From Geminicoccaceae bacterium SCSIO 64248 (GTDB lineage Bacteria > Pseudomonadota > Alphaproteobacteria > Geminicoccales > Geminicoccaceae): a stretch of 64,000 nt of DNA. The stretch covers positions 620,001-684,000 of the forward strand of contig CP122393.1 of NCBI GenBank assembly GCA_029814805.1, given 5' to 3'. This document shows positions 10,001-18,741 of the stretch, piece by piece. The position numbers were made by a program, and so were the translations under genes. The first letter of the stretch is position 1, and the number at the start of each line of letters is the position of its first letter. The notes beneath the pieces were generated by a model. It did no database searches, was not told the DNA's origin, and saw nothing but the letters and a program-made list of their open reading frames with translations.

Positions 10001-11427
10001 ACGCGGCGCTGACCGGCCAGCGCGCGAGCGGCGACCTGCGGGTCACCGGCGTGACGCAGAACCCGATCACCGCCAATGCCGCTCTGCCCGTCCGGTTCGC
10101 GATCGAGCCGTTCCGCTTCGATCTGCCCCAGGACGGTTCCCTACAAGGAGCCGTGAACGCCAATGTCGGCCTGGACGAGATCCAGCGCATGCTGGCACTC
10201 GACGGTCACCGCCTGGAGGGCCGTCTGGTCGCCGACCTGGCGCTGGCCGGAACGCCGGCGTCGCCCGGCGCCAATGGCAGCGTCACGATCCGCGACGGGC
10301 TGTACGAGAACGGCGAGTACGGCACGAACCTGCGTGACCTGCGCCTGACCATCCAGGGCCAGGGCAACACCATCCGGATGACCGAGCTCAGCGCGACCGA
10401 CGGCGGCGAGGGCCGGATCAACGGCTCGGGACAGGTCAACATCGCGACCGGCTCGGGCTATCCCTTCCAGGCGAACATCGACCTCGGCCAGGCCCAGCTC
10501 GTCCGCCGGACCGAATATTCCGGCACGCTCAGCGGCACGGTGGGCGCGCGCGGCTCGGCCGACGGCACCGACGTGACCGGACGCCTGCGCGTCGATCGCG
10601 CCGAGGTCAACCTGGTCGATCCGAACAGCGCGCCCAGCATCCCGACGGTCGAGGTCTCCGAGCCCGGCGAGCGGGACCTGGAACCCGGAGCCGGCCCGGA
10701 CGGCGGGCAGGCGGCGCCCTATCCCGTCAATCTCGACGTCGCCGTCGACATGCCCGGGCGCATCTTCGTGCGCGGCCGCGGGCTCGAATCGGAGTGGCAA
10801 GGAAACCTGACCGCCAGGGGCTCGGCCTACCAGCCGGAGGTCGTCGGCCAGATCGAGATCCGGCGCGGCGAGCTCGAGCTCCTGACCAAGCGCTTCGAGC
10901 TGCCCGAGGGTCGGCTCACCTTCAGCGGCGACTGGCCGCCGATCCCGACCGTCCTGCTGGAGGCGCGGTCGCAGCAGTCGGACTTCGCCGCCATCGTGCG
11001 GGTGACCGGCCCGGCGACCGAGCCGGACATCGAGATCACGAGCGAGCCGGTCGTACCGCAGGACGAGGTCATCTCGCGCCTTCTGTTCAACAAGGAGAGC
11101 CGCGAGCTGACCCCGACCCAGGCGCTGCAGCTGGCGGCGGCGATCAGCACGCTGCAAGGCGGCGGGGGCATGGACGTCCTCGGCACGTTGCGCCAGGGCG
11201 TAGGTCTCGACACGCTGACCGTCGGCGAGGATTCGTCGGGAGCGCCCACGCTGCAGGCCGGCCGCTACGTCACGGACCGGGTCTATGTCGGCGTCGAGCG
11301 GGGCATGGCCGACGAGAGCGGCAAGGCCACGGTCGAGGTCGAGATCACCCCGCGCTGGTCGCTCGAGGGCGAGGCGAGCGAGAACGCGGCCGGGGGTGTT
11401 GGCCTGAAGTGGCAATACGACTATTGA
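7057..11427 (+). CDS. tamB: TamB-like translocation/assembly module protein (DUF490)
   Basis: A 1456-aa protein with one N-terminal membrane anchor (about residues 5-28, rich in Leu/Val/Gly), then a very long repetitive beta-rich region of AsmA/TamB type and a C-terminal TamB domain ending in WQYDY. TamB is anchored in the inner membrane and spans the periplasm as a hydrophobic beta-taco groove. It works with TamA, and homologues are implicated in phospholipid transport to the outer membrane. I chose the ATG at 7057 over an in-frame TTG at 7051. The length is at the upper end of the family's usual range. tamA lies at 1733, so the pair is split by the polysaccharide genes. Confidence 0.92.
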   Translation: MLVRTLRWSLWILLGLVGLVVLAIAGVIGGLQVQAVRDYATATIEDVLSGPDSRVEISGFTGTPPFDMRIARFAQSDADGPWLEVDNARLAWRPLDLLSLRLTVEAVEAERVAVNRLPPAGPEPEPAPEPSGPIRLPELPSSLPQVALERLHVDRIELGQPVLGQAAVFTLDGRLGAVDEGRAVEMVLNLDRQDAQVARVALDGRVDLAARTMRLALAADETSHLLAGLAGVPEASGAVRLEGDGPLADWRGTLLVDAPGIARSTGEIGLDVEGDLGLSLDLSAEPAPGILPAEYGPLVGDRADVMLRVAQTGDQAFDIPEIALAVAAARLSGNGRVDLDAQTMGADLDLAVADLAPLEAVAGTPLGGAVNLKVQAQGPIAAPDVTLNAAAERLDLPGAAIDRTALDLALQLQADDEGALSGARVQTTGQATGVRIDGAPDLPGDRVDLALDADVPFQGMAVIDRLDVRGLGASLTGGGRLDPARLQGEGRFDLAVPDIAPFARLGGLESTGNASVNIAFRDSAEGDGLDATLRAAGLDLAALPPPLDRLIGERVILTSDLTATPEGAFSLRDTRLDAAAVKAQAQGRATAGLADLDGSLSLQLMDLAALSDVAGTPLAGHVNVDTRVTGSAEIPNVTLDVLGQDLRYGASDLGRLTVTANGDDVVRAPHGRLEVASEQPAGRIDLVSNYALQGQQLTIDGLSLRAPQTVLDGRFVADLQNLGADGQLTGRAADLSALSSWAGQRLAGTADLDVRMARTESGQEVHALVNAANLSGPIDALRRLALRADVTDALGEPGIDADLQVTGLQQAANRLDRLGLQAKGTLAGLKLTASAAGEAMQRFDIRTAAEVAQADARTTVVLSELGGTVGPEQLRLTQPTRVELENGTTRLSDLDLRYGAARLAGNATYGPQALDLRMALSDLNLASLEPFGVPPLEGNARLDLTGSGTPAAPRIDVAARVARARYVLPSLGDVPPADIALDAALTGQRASGDLRVTGVTQNPITANAALPVRFAIEPFRFDLPQDGSLQGAVNANVGLDEIQRMLALDGHRLEGRLVADLALAGTPASPGANGSVTIRDGLYENGEYGTNLRDLRLTIQGQGNTIRMTELSATDGGEGRINGSGQVNIATGSGYPFQANIDLGQAQLVRRTEYSGTLSGTVGARGSADGTDVTGRLRVDRAEVNLVDPNSAPSIPTVEVSEPGERDLEPGAGPDGGQAAPYPVNLDVAVDMPGRIFVRGRGLESEWQGNLTARGSAYQPEVVGQIEIRRGELELLTKRFELPEGRLTFSGDWPPIPTVLLEARSQQSDFAAIVRVTGPATEPDIEITSEPVVPQDEVISRLLFNKESRELTPTQALQLAAAISTLQGGGGMDVLGTLRQGVGLDTLTVGEDSSGAPTLQAGRYVTDRVYVGVERGMADESGKATVEVEITPRWSLEGEASENAAGGVGLKWQYDY

Positions 11428-11465
11428 GGGCCCGCGCGTCCGCTCACGCGAATCGAGGACATGAC

Positions 11466-12314
11466 ATGGCATCCGTCAGCGGCCGCCCGGAAGAGGCGGG
11501 AAGTCACAGCACGGCCCCTACGGGCGCCAAGACGTTCGACACGCCGGGCGACTACAACCTGATCGGCCTGTGGACCCTCTACCAGAAGGAGGTCCGCCGT
11601 TTCGCCAAGATCCCGGCGCAGACGGTGTTCGCGCCGATCATCACGACGCTGATCTTCCTGGTCGTGTTCTCGCTCGCGCTGGGCGGCGCCGGCCGGACGA
11701 CGGCGGGCATGCCGTTCCTGGAGTTCGTCGCGCCGGGGCTGATCATGATGGCGGTCGTGCAGAACGCCTTCGCCAACACCAGCTCGTCGCTGATCATCGC
11801 CAAGGTCCAGGGCACGATCGTCGATCTGCTCATGCCGCCCCTTGGGCCGGGCGAGCTCGTCCTCGGCATCGTGGCGGGCGGCGTCACGCGCGGCATCGTG
11901 GTCGGCGTCGCGGTCGGCCTCGGGATGCTGCCGTTCGTGCCGATGGCGCTGCCCCATCCGCTGGCGGCCCTGGCCTATCTCCTGCTCGCGGCCACGCTCC
12001 TGGCCCTGCTCGGCACGCTGGGCGGCCTCTGGGCCGAGAAGTTCGACCAGACCTCGATGCTCACCAACTTCGTCGTCACGCCGCTGTCCTTCCTGTCCGG
12101 CACATTCTACGCCGTGGACCAGCTGCCCGAGCCGTTCCACCTGATCGCGCTGGCGAACCCCTTCTTCTACATGATCGACGGGCTGCGCTTCGCCTTCACC
12201 GGCCAGGCCGAGGGCAGCATCGCCTTCGGCTTCCTCTTCCTGCTCGCGCTCAACATCGCCTGCGGCTGGCTCGCGCATCGCATCGTCAGCTCGGGCTACC
12301 GTCTGAAATCCTAG
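11466..12314 (+). CDS. ABC-2 type transporter permease
   Basis: A 282-aa protein with six predicted membrane helices and the ABC-2 permease pattern (TVFAPIITTLIFLVVFSLAL; FMEFVAPGL-like segment; LSGTFYAVDQLP; NPFFYMIDGLRF). It belongs to the NodJ/YadH-like group that exports lipids, polysaccharides or drugs with a separate ATPase. The start at 11466 is preceded by CGAGGAC, a good ribosome-binding site; the frame is open much further upstream, but only as the shadow of tamB. No ATP-binding partner is adjacent, so it must pair with one encoded elsewhere. From memory, a lone permease just before argD-argF-hslO is a familiar alphaproteobacterial order. Confidence 0.85.
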   Translation: MASVSGRPEEAGSHSTAPTGAKTFDTPGDYNLIGLWTLYQKEVRRFAKIPAQTVFAPIITTLIFLVVFSLALGGAGRTTAGMPFLEFVAPGLIMMAVVQNAFANTSSSLIIAKVQGTIVDLLMPPLGPGELVLGIVAGGVTRGIVVGVAVGLGMLPFVPMALPHPLAALAYLLLAATLLALLGTLGGLWAEKFDQTSMLTNFVVTPLSFLSGTFYAVDQLPEPFHLIALANPFFYMIDGLRFAFTGQAEGSIAFGFLFLLALNIACGWLAHRIVSSGYRLKS

Positions 12315-12406
12315 CGTTCGCGCGCCGGACGCACCCTCGACGGCGTTGACAGGCGACAGGTCGCTCGTCACTCTGCGTCTCCCTTTGAAACACCGGACCG
12401 TAAGTC

Positions 12407-13600
12407 ATGGAGAATGCCGCGATTCCCGTCGTCCTGCCCGTGTACAGCCCCGCGCCGATCGAGTTCGAGCGCGGTGAGGGCGCCTATCTGTACGCGAAGG
12501 ACGGGCGACGCTGGCTCGACTTCTCCAGCGGCATCGCGGTGACCGCGTTGGGCCATGCCCACCCGCACCTGATCGAGGCGCTGACCGCGCAGGCGGGCAA
12601 GGTCTGGCACCTGTCGAACCTGTTCAAGATCGAGGGCCAGTACAGCCTGGCCGAGCGCCTCGTCGCGAACTCGTTCGCCGATACGGTCTTCTTCACCAAT
12701 TCCGGCGCCGAGGCGCTGGAGGCGGCGATCAAGATGGCGCGCCGCTACCAGTGGGCGCGGGGCGAGACCGGCCGCAACCGGATCATCACCTTCCAGGGCG
12801 CTTTCCACGGCCGCACGCTCGCGACCATATCGGCCGGCGGCCAGGCGAAGTATCTCGAGGGCTTCCGGCCGGGCGTGCCGGGCTTCGATCAGGTCGCGGT
12901 CGGCGACATCCAGGCGGTGCGCGGCGCCATCTCGGGCGAGACCGCCGCGATCCTGATCGAGCCGATCCAGGGCGAGGGCGGCATCCGGCCGGTTCCCTAC
13001 GAGTTTCTGGCCGCCTTGCGCCAGCTCTGCGACGAGCACGGACTGCTCCTGATCTTCGACGAGGTCCAGACCGGCCTGGGGCGCACCGGCAACCTGTTCG
13101 CCTATGAGCAGGCCGAGGTCGAGCCCGACATCATGGCGCTCGCCAAGGGCCTGGGCGGCGGCTTTCCGGTCGGCGCCTGCCTCGCCACCGCCCGCGCCGC
13201 GTCGGGCATGGCCAAGGGCGTGCACGGCTCCACCTTCGGCGGCGGCCCGCTCGCCTGCGCCGTCGGCAACGCCGTGCTCGACGTCGTCCTGGCGCCGGGT
13301 TTCCTCGGCCATGTCCGCGACATGGCGGCGAGGCTGCGCGGCGGCCTCGAGCAGATGGCCCGCATGCATCCCGACGTGATCGAGGAAGTCCGGGGCGCCG
13401 GCCTGTTGCTCGGGCTCAAGCTCGTGCCCAACAACGCCGAGATCGCCAAGGCGCTGCAGGATCGCGGTCTCCTGACCGTGCCGGCGGGCGACAACGTGCT
13501 TCGCCTTTTGCCGCCCCTGATCATCGAATCCGAGCAGGTCGACGAGGCGCTGAACGCGGTTCGGGACGTCTGCAACTCGCTCTCGGCCAAGGCGGCGTGA
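12407..13600 (+). CDS. argD: acetylornithine aminotransferase
   Basis: A 397-aa class III PLP-dependent aminotransferase. Visible motifs are [16 protein letters not shown] (about residues 97-112), FHGRTLAT, the PLP-binding aspartate in [14 protein letters not shown] (Asp218), and the Schiff-base lysine in [10 protein letters not shown] (Lys247). It converts N-acetylglutamate semialdehyde to N-acetylornithine in arginine synthesis, and many homologues also act on succinyldiaminopimelate. It is directly followed, after 1 bp, by argF, which supports the arginine assignment over other class III aminotransferases. A TTGACA at 12346-12351 upstream could be a -35 element, but no strong -10 is visible. 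Confidence 0.95.
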   Translation: MENAAIPVVLPVYSPAPIEFERGEGAYLYAKDGRRWLDFSSGIAVTALGHAHPHLIEALTAQAGKVWHLSNLFKIEGQYSLAERLVANSFADTVFFTNSGAEALEAAIKMARRYQWARGETGRNRIITFQGAFHGRTLATISAGGQAKYLEGFRPGVPGFDQVAVGDIQAVRGAISGETAAILIEPIQGEGGIRPVPYEFLAALRQLCDEHGLLLIFDEVQTGLGRTGNLFAYEQAEVEPDIMALAKGLGGGFPVGACLATARAASGMAKGVHGSTFGGGPLACAVGNAVLDVVLAPGFLGHVRDMAARLRGGLEQMARMHPDVIEEVRGAGLLLGLKLVPNNAEIAKALQDRGLLTVPAGDNVLRLLPPLIIESEQVDEALNAVRDVCNSLSAKAA

Positions 13601-13601
13601 C

Positions 13602-14522
13602 ATGTCGGCAACTCCTGCGCCCAGGCATTTCCTCGATCTCGATCGGTTCGACGGCACGACCCTGCGCTCGATCCTGACCAGCGCGGACGCCCTCAAGGCG
13701 AAGCGCGACCACGCCCGGCCGCTTGCCGGCAAGCAGGTCGCGCTGATCTTCGAGAAGCCCTCGACGCGCACCCGTGTCTCGTTCGAGGTCGGCGTGCGCC
13801 AGCTCGGCGGCGAGGCGGTCGTGCTCAACGCCTCCGAGATGCAGCTCGGCCGCGGCGAGACCGTCGCCGACACCGCGCGCGTCCTGTCGCGCTATGTCGA
13901 CGCGATCATGCTGCGCGCCAATAGCCATCGCACGCTCCTGGAGCTGGCCGAGCACGCGACGGTCCCGGTCATCAACGGTCTCACCGACCGATCGCATCCC
14001 TGCCAGATCATGGCCGACGTGATGACGATCGAGGAGCGCAAGGGCGCGATCGAGGGGCGGACCGTCGCCTGGGTCGGCGACGGCAACAACGTGGCCAACT
14101 CGTTCATCCACGCGTCGGTCGGCCTGCGCTTCAACCTGCGCATGGCCTGCCCGGACGGCTATCGCCCGGATGCGGCGATCCTCGACTGGGCGCGCGCGCA
14201 TCAGGGACGCGTCGAGATCGGCAGCGATCCGAGGACGGCCGTGCGCGGCGCGGACGCGGTGGTGGCCGACACGTGGATCTCCATGGGCGACCGCGACATC
14301 GAGCGGAAACGGCGCGCCTTCGCCGACTTCCTGGTCGACGACGACCTGATGCGCATCGCCGATCCCGGCGCTCTGTTCCTGCACTGCCTGCCGGCGCATC
14401 GCGGCGAGGAGGTGACCGATTCGGTCATCGACGGGCCGCAGTCGGTCGTGTTCGACGAGGCCGAGAATCGCCTGCACGCGCAGAAGGCGATCCTCGCCTG
14501 GTGCATGGCCGAGGCCGGCTGA
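13602..14522 (+). CDS. argF: ornithine carbamoyltransferase
   Basis: A 306-aa protein with every transcarbamoylase signature: the carbamoyl-phosphate loop [16 protein letters not shown], the domain-swap region around [13 protein letters not shown], and the ornithine-specific [11 protein letters not shown] near the C-terminus. It condenses carbamoyl phosphate with ornithine to citrulline in the cytoplasm, normally as a trimer. One base separates it from argD, so the two are co-transcribed. The HCLP motif distinguishes it from aspartate transcarbamoylase. Length matches the family. Confidence 0.96.
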   Translation: MSATPAPRHFLDLDRFDGTTLRSILTSADALKAKRDHARPLAGKQVALIFEKPSTRTRVSFEVGVRQLGGEAVVLNASEMQLGRGETVADTARVLSRYVDAIMLRANSHRTLLELAEHATVPVINGLTDRSHPCQIMADVMTIEERKGAIEGRTVAWVGDGNNVANSFIHASVGLRFNLRMACPDGYRPDAAILDWARAHQGRVEIGSDPRTAVRGADAVVADTWISMGDRDIERKRRAFADFLVDDDLMRIADPGALFLHCLPAHRGEEVTDSVIDGPQSVVFDEAENRLHAQKAILAWCMAEAG

Positions 14523-14578
14523 GCGACGAAGGCTTGTTCCGGAGGGCGTAAAGCGCGACATGAGGGCAAAGGGCACTC

Positions 14579-15535
14579 ATGCCCGTCCGTCTGTCCCGCA
14601 GCCTTCCGGACCAGCCCATGATCACCAGCGTCTTCAACGCTGCCGATGACCTCGCGTTGCCGTTTCAGCTCGAGCGCCCGGCCCTGCGCGGTCGCGTCGT
14701 GCGTCTCGGCCACACGGTCGACACCGTCCTGACCCGACACGCCTATCCCGAGCCCGTATCACGCCAGCTGGGCGAGCTGCTCACTCTGGCCGCGATGCTT
14801 TCGGGCGCCTTGAAATATGCCGGCATCTTCAGCCTGCAGGTCCGCTCGGACGGTCCCGTCTCGCTCATGGTCGCGGACATGACCCATGACGGGCGCGTGC
14901 GCGGCTATGCGCGCTTCGATCCCGACGGGGTCGCCGCTCTCGGCGCGGATGCGTCGGCCGAGCAGCTTCTGGGCAAGGGCGTGCTCGCGCTCACGGTCGA
15001 GATGGCCGACCAGAAGGATCCGTATCAGGGCATCGTCGAGCTGCGGCCGCTCGGTCTGACCGACAGCATGCTCGGCTATTTCCGCAATTCCGAGCAGATC
15101 CGCACCGCGCTCACCGTCGAGGTCGGCCGGCTCGAGACCGGCAGCGGGTCGAGCTGGCGGGCGGGCGGCGTCATGCTGCAGCGCCTGCCGGAGGAGGAGC
15201 GCCACACCGAGGACGGGCCGGTCGAGGACTGGCGCCGCGCCATGCTCCTGCTCAACACGGTCACGCCCGCCGAGCTTCTCGATCCCGATCTTCCGGCCGA
15301 GCGCCTGGTCGCGCGCCTGTTTCTCGAGGAGGAGCCGCGGGTCTATCCGCCCGACGACCTCACCTTCGGCTGCCGCTGCTCGGAGGAGAAGGTCCTGAAC
15401 ATGCTGGCGGGTTTCCCCAAGGAGGAGCGCATCGCCATGGCCGACGAGGAGGGCGCGATCGAGGTGACGTGCCAGTTCTGCTCGACCCTTTACCACCTGG
15501 ACCGGGACGCGCTCTCAGGGTTGAGCGACGCGTAG
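14579..15535 (+). CDS. hslO: Hsp33 redox-regulated chaperone
   Basis: A 318-aa Hsp33 protein. The C-terminal redox switch is intact: C265-R-C267 and C298-Q-F-C301, the CxC...CxxC zinc site that oxidises to activate holdase function under oxidative or bleach stress. The N-terminal substrate-binding domain carries the expected GYARFDPDGVA and GKGVLALTVEM segments. The ATG at 14579 follows a purine-rich GGGCAAAGGG site. It lies 56 bp after argF in the same direction and may be part of that transcript. Cytoplasmic. Confidence 0.94.
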   Translation: MPVRLSRSLPDQPMITSVFNAADDLALPFQLERPALRGRVVRLGHTVDTVLTRHAYPEPVSRQLGELLTLAAMLSGALKYAGIFSLQVRSDGPVSLMVADMTHDGRVRGYARFDPDGVAALGADASAEQLLGKGVLALTVEMADQKDPYQGIVELRPLGLTDSMLGYFRNSEQIRTALTVEVGRLETGSGSSWRAGGVMLQRLPEEERHTEDGPVEDWRRAMLLLNTVTPAELLDPDLPAERLVARLFLEEEPRVYPPDDLTFGCRCSEEKVLNMLAGFPKEERIAMADEEGAIEVTCQFCSTLYHLDRDALSGLSDA

Positions 15536-15592
15536 GCTGCGGGCCGGCTCCGGTCGGAGGACACGCCCGCGCCCTGTCGAGCGCAGACGAGA

Positions 15593-15606
15593 CTTGTCCG
15601 GACAAG
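15593..15606. promoter_or_regulatory. 14-bp perfect palindrome, candidate operator
   Basis: CTTGTCCGGACAAG is a perfect dyad 66 bp before the carbamoylase start and 57 bp after the hslO stop. The TTGTC-GACAA half-site pattern resembles operators of GntR-family regulators (TTGT-N-ACAA). No regulator gene adjoins it, so the binding protein is unknown. It is not followed by a T-run, so it is not a terminator. Confidence 0.5.
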
Positions 15607-15671
15607 AGATGCGGCTGGCCCGCCGATTGCGTATTCTTCGCCGGAAACGCGGATCGGACGGGAGAGAAGCC

Positions 15672-16610
15672 ATGTCGCGCAACGTCACCATCGGGGCGGC
15701 CCAGGTCGGCCCGATCCTGCGGGAGCACAGCCGGGGCGAGGTGGTCGAGCGCCTTATCGCGCTGCTGCGCGCCGGCGCGGCCAAGGGCTGCGACCTCGTG
15801 GTCTTTCCCGAGCTGACGCTCACGACCTTCTTCCCGCGCTGGTTCTTCCAGGACGAGAGCGAGGCCGACATCTTCTTCGAGACGGAGATGCCGAACGCGG
15901 CGACCGCGCCTCTGTTCGAGGAAGCCAAGCGCCTGGGCGTCGGCTTCCACCTGGGCTATGCGGAGCTCACGGTCGAGGACGGTCGCCAGCGCCACTTCAA
16001 CACCGCGATCCTGGTCGACAAGACCGGGGCGATCGTCGGCAAGTACCGCAAGGTGCACGTGCCCGGGCACAGCGACGACCGGCCATCCTACCCCTACCAG
16101 CATCTCGAGAAGAAGTATTTCGAGACCGGCAATCTCGGCTTTCCCGTGTTCCGGGCGTTCGGCGGCATCGTCGGCATGCTGATCTGCAACGACCGGCGCT
16201 GGCCCGAGGCGCACCGCTCGCTCGGCCTGCAGGGCGTCGAGATGGTCCTGGTCGGCTACAACACGCCGCGCCACGCGCCGGCGACGCCGCATCTCGACCG
16301 GCTGAGCGAGTTCCACAACCATCTCTCTATGCAGGCCGGCGCCTACCAGAACGCCACCTGGGTCATCGGCGTCGCCAAGGCGGGCTGGGAGGAAGGGGCC
16401 GACCTGATCGGCGGCTCGTGCATCATCGCGCCCACCGGCGAGATCATGGCCCAGGCCGTGTCGCAGGACGACGAACTGATCGCGTTCGACTGCGACCTGG
16501 ACCTGGGCAGGGGACTGCGCGAGCACCTGTTCAACTTCGCCGACCACCGCCAGCCGCAGCACTACCGGCGCCTGGTCGATCAGACCGGCGTCATCCTGCC
16601 GCCGGAGTGA
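15672..16610 (+). CDS. N-carbamoyl-D-amino acid hydrolase (nitrilase superfamily)
   Basis: A 312-aa carbon-nitrogen hydrolase that aligns closely, from memory, with Agrobacterium D-carbamoylase. The catalytic triad falls at exactly the expected numbers when translation starts at 15672: Glu47 (VVFPELTLTTFFPRW), Lys127 (GKYRKVHVPGH) and Cys172 (MLICNDRRWPE). That numbering and the GGAGAGAAG site before the ATG decide the start over an upstream in-frame ATG at 15594. The enzyme hydrolyses N-carbamoyl-D-amino acids to D-amino acid, CO2 and ammonia. No hydantoinase gene is in the window, so the native source of carbamoyl substrate is unclear; beta-ureidopropionase-like activity is an alternative. 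Its 3' end overlaps aroB by 20 bp, convergently. Confidence 0.88.
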   Translation: MSRNVTIGAAQVGPILREHSRGEVVERLIALLRAGAAKGCDLVVFPELTLTTFFPRWFFQDESEADIFFETEMPNAATAPLFEEAKRLGVGFHLGYAELTVEDGRQRHFNTAILVDKTGAIVGKYRKVHVPGHSDDRPSYPYQHLEKKYFETGNLGFPVFRAFGGIVGMLICNDRRWPEAHRSLGLQGVEMVLVGYNTPRHAPATPHLDRLSEFHNHLSMQAGAYQNATWVIGVAKAGWEEGADLIGGSCIIAPTGEIMAQAVSQDDELIAFDCDLDLGRGLREHLFNFADHRQPQHYRRLVDQTGVILPPE

Positions 16611-17727
16611 GCGCTTCGTCCTCGACCAGCATGGCACGGACATCGGCCGGCGCGACGTCCTTGGTGACGAAGGCCCGGCCGATGCCCCGGACCAGGATGA
16701 GGCCGAGCCGTCCGTCCTCGACCTTCTTGTCGCGCATCATGGCGTCGAGCACCGTGTCGGGCGCATAGCCCTCGTTGCGGATGCGGCGCATCGAGACGGG
16801 CAGGCCCGCCCGGTCGAGGTGGCTGCGCATCCGCTCGAGGTCGGATTCGGGACAGAGGCCGAGGCGGACCGAGAGGCGGAACGCGAGGACCATGCCGCAG
16901 GCGACCGCTTCGCCGTGTAGGAGCCGTCCGCTGTACCCTTCGAGGGCTTCGAGCGCATGGCCGAAGGTGTGGCCGAGATTGAGCAGCGCACGCAGGCCGG
17001 TCGTCTCGTGCTCGTCCTCGGCGACGATGCCCGCCTTGTGCCGGCAGGAGCGCAGCACCGCCTCGGCGCGCGCCTCCGGATCGCCGGTCAGCAGGCCGGG
17101 ACCGTTCGCCTCCAGCCAGGCGAAGAAGTCCGCGTCGCCGAGCAGGCCGTACTTCACGACTTCGGCATAACCGGCGCGCAACTCGCGCGGCGGCAGGGTC
17201 GCGAGCGTGCCGACATCGGCCAGGACAAGGCGGGGCTGGTGGAAGCTGCCGACCAGGTTCTTGCCGCCCTTGAGGTTGATGCCGGTCTTGCCGCCGACCG
17301 CGCTGTCGACCTGGGCCAGCAGGGTGGTCGGGACCTGGACGAAGGGAAGGCCGCGCAAAAGGACCGCCGCGGCGACGCCGGCCAGGTCGCCGACCACGCC
17401 GCCGCCAAAGCCGATCACCGGCGTCTTGCGGTCGATGCCGCCTGCCACCGCCTCCTCGCACAACCGCTCGAGCTGGCCGAAGCTCTTGCTGGCCTCGCCG
17501 GGCGGAACGACCAGGACGCGCGGCGCGAGACCGGCCTGCTCGAGGCTGTCCGCCATTTCCCGGAAATGCGCCGTCGCCGCGACGCTCTTGTCCGAGACCA
17601 CGACGGGCGGACGGGTCAGCCCGACCTCGGCCAGATGGCGGGCGGTCTCGCCGAGCAGGCCGTCGCCGATGCGGATGGGGTAGCTGCGCGCGCCCAGCGC
17701 GACGGTCAGCTCGTGCGTGACGCTCAT
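16591..17727 (-). CDS. aroB: 3-dehydroquinate synthase
   Basis: A 378-aa protein with the dehydroquinate synthase signatures: the NAD-binding GFGGGVVGDLAG, the QVPTTLLAQVDSAVGGKTGIN stretch with active-site lysines, and the metal-binding LNLGHTFGHALE histidines. It converts DAHP to 3-dehydroquinate, the second shikimate-pathway step. One base separates its start from the aroK stop, so aroK-aroB form a two-gene operon, the standard proteobacterial pairing. Its 3' end overlaps the convergent carbamoylase gene. Confidence 0.96.
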   Translation of the reverse strand: MSVTHELTVALGARSYPIRIGDGLLGETARHLAEVGLTRPPVVVSDKSVAATAHFREMADSLEQAGLAPRVLVVPPGEASKSFGQLERLCEEAVAGGIDRKTPVIGFGGGVVGDLAGVAAAVLLRGLPFVQVPTTLLAQVDSAVGGKTGINLKGGKNLVGSFHQPRLVLADVGTLATLPPRELRAGYAEVVKYGLLGDADFFAWLEANGPGLLTGDPEARAEAVLRSCRHKAGIVAEDEHETTGLRALLNLGHTFGHALEALEGYSGRLLHGEAVACGMVLAFRLSVRLGLCPESDLERMRSHLDRAGLPVSMRRIRNEGYAPDTVLDAMMRDKKVEDGRLGLILVRGIGRAFVTKDVAPADVRAMLVEDEALTPAAG

Positions 17728-17728
17728 G

Positions 17729-18319
17729 TCAGGTCTTGCCTTCGGCGGGCGGCAGCTTCGTCGTTCGCAGATGCGTGACGATATCCTGGACCACCATCTC
17801 CACCGAACGGCCCTCGCCCTCGACGGCGAGGTCGGCCCGCGCGTAGATCGGATCGCGCTCGGCGGCCAGCGCGCGCAGCGTCTCCAGGTGGTCGCCGTCC
17901 TTCAGGAGTGGCCGGTCCTGGCGGCGCCGCGCCGTTCGCCTGGCCAGTGTCTCGGGCCTGGCGCGCAGCCAGATCGAATAGCCGGAGCGCGCGACCGCCT
18001 CGCGCGTCGAGGGATGGATGAACGCTCCGCCGCCGAGCGCCAGCACCTTCGGCTCGCCGTCCAGCAGGCGCTCGATCACCCGGCGCTCGAGGTCGCGAAA
18101 GGCCGGCTCGCCGTAGAGCTGGAAGATGTCCTTGACCGGCATGCCCGCCGCGGCCTCGATCTCCCAGTCGGCATCGAGGAAGGGCAGGCCCAACGTGCGG
18201 GCCAGCCGGCGGCCGACCGCGGTCTTGCCCGCGCCCATCAGTCCGATCAGGACGAGGCATCGCGGCAGGTCGCGGATCGTGTCGGCCGGCTCGGCGAGCG
18301 AGGATCGGTCGCTGTGCAC
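17729..18319 (-). CDS. aroK: shikimate kinase
   Basis: A 196-aa P-loop kinase. Gly26-LMGAGKT33 is the Walker A motif, Asp49-Ala-Asp51 binds shikimate and magnesium, and LALGGGAFI is the conserved glycine-rich motif. It phosphorylates shikimate at the 3-OH. The first 18 residues precede the core, so a shorter start is possible, but no better ATG or GTG with a ribosome-binding site is evident. It heads the aroK-aroB operon and is divergent from the xerD unit across a 218-bp gap containing CTATAAA at 18353-18359. Confidence 0.94.
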   Translation of the reverse strand: MHSDRSSLAEPADTIRDLPRCLVLIGLMGAGKTAVGRRLARTLGLPFLDADWEIEAAAGMPVKDIFQLYGEPAFRDLERRVIERLLDGEPKVLALGGGAFIHPSTREAVARSGYSIWLRARPETLARRTARRRQDRPLLKDGDHLETLRALAAERDPIYARADLAVEGEGRSVEMVVQDIVTHLRTTKLPPAEGKT

Positions 18320-18537
18320 TGTTGCGCCACCAGGGACAAGAAGGACGATAGGCTATAAACTGCACACAGGCGGGTCGGCAACCTTGGCAGCCCGACGCGA
18401 GTGTCCGCAAGCCGGGGACTATCGCGGATTGGGGGATCGTATCGGTCTTGCTTGCGCGTAAAGGTTGTGGTTGCCTCTGCGCCGCGACGTTCGCAGACGA
18501 TTTCACGCGCGCATGAGCGCCAGACCAGGGACGAGCC

Positions 18538-18741
18538 ATGGCGGGCCGGTTACGCACCTACAATCGAGGCCACAGGCTGCCGGCCGGACACCGCAGCAAC
18601 CGCACGCTCATCGTCCGCCTCGTCGTCCTGCTGGTCCTGCTCACGATCGCCTCGGCCATCACGGGACTCCTGGTCTACGAGCCGACACCGCCGGTCGAGC
18701 GCGTGCGGGTCACCTTGCCCGACGACCGCTTCCCGCGGTGA
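18538..18741 (+). CDS. small single-pass membrane protein, unknown function
   Basis: A 67-residue open frame with a good ribosome-binding site (AGGGACGAG before the ATG). It has a basic N-terminus (RLRTYNRGHR), one hydrophobic helix (about residues 23-46, LIVRLVVLLVLLTIASAITG) and a short C-terminal tail. The positive-inside rule puts the N-terminus in the cytoplasm and the tail in the periplasm. Its TGA overlaps the GTG start of xerD by 4 bp, which supports real translation and coupling. I do not recognise a family and propose no function. Confidence 0.62.
   Translation: MAGRLRTYNRGHRLPAGHRSNRTLIVRLVVLLVLLTIASAITGLLVYEPTPPVERVRVTLPDDRFPR

Noticed and set aside
11466-12314. possible toxin or phage export gene because of the lone ABC permease
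   Set aside because: The order permease-argD-argF-hslO is ordinary in alphaproteobacteria and the protein is a normal ABC-2 permease.
12346-12374. sigma-70 promoter before argD
   Set aside because: TTGACA is present, but the -10 at 17 bp (CACTCT) is too poor to report as a feature.
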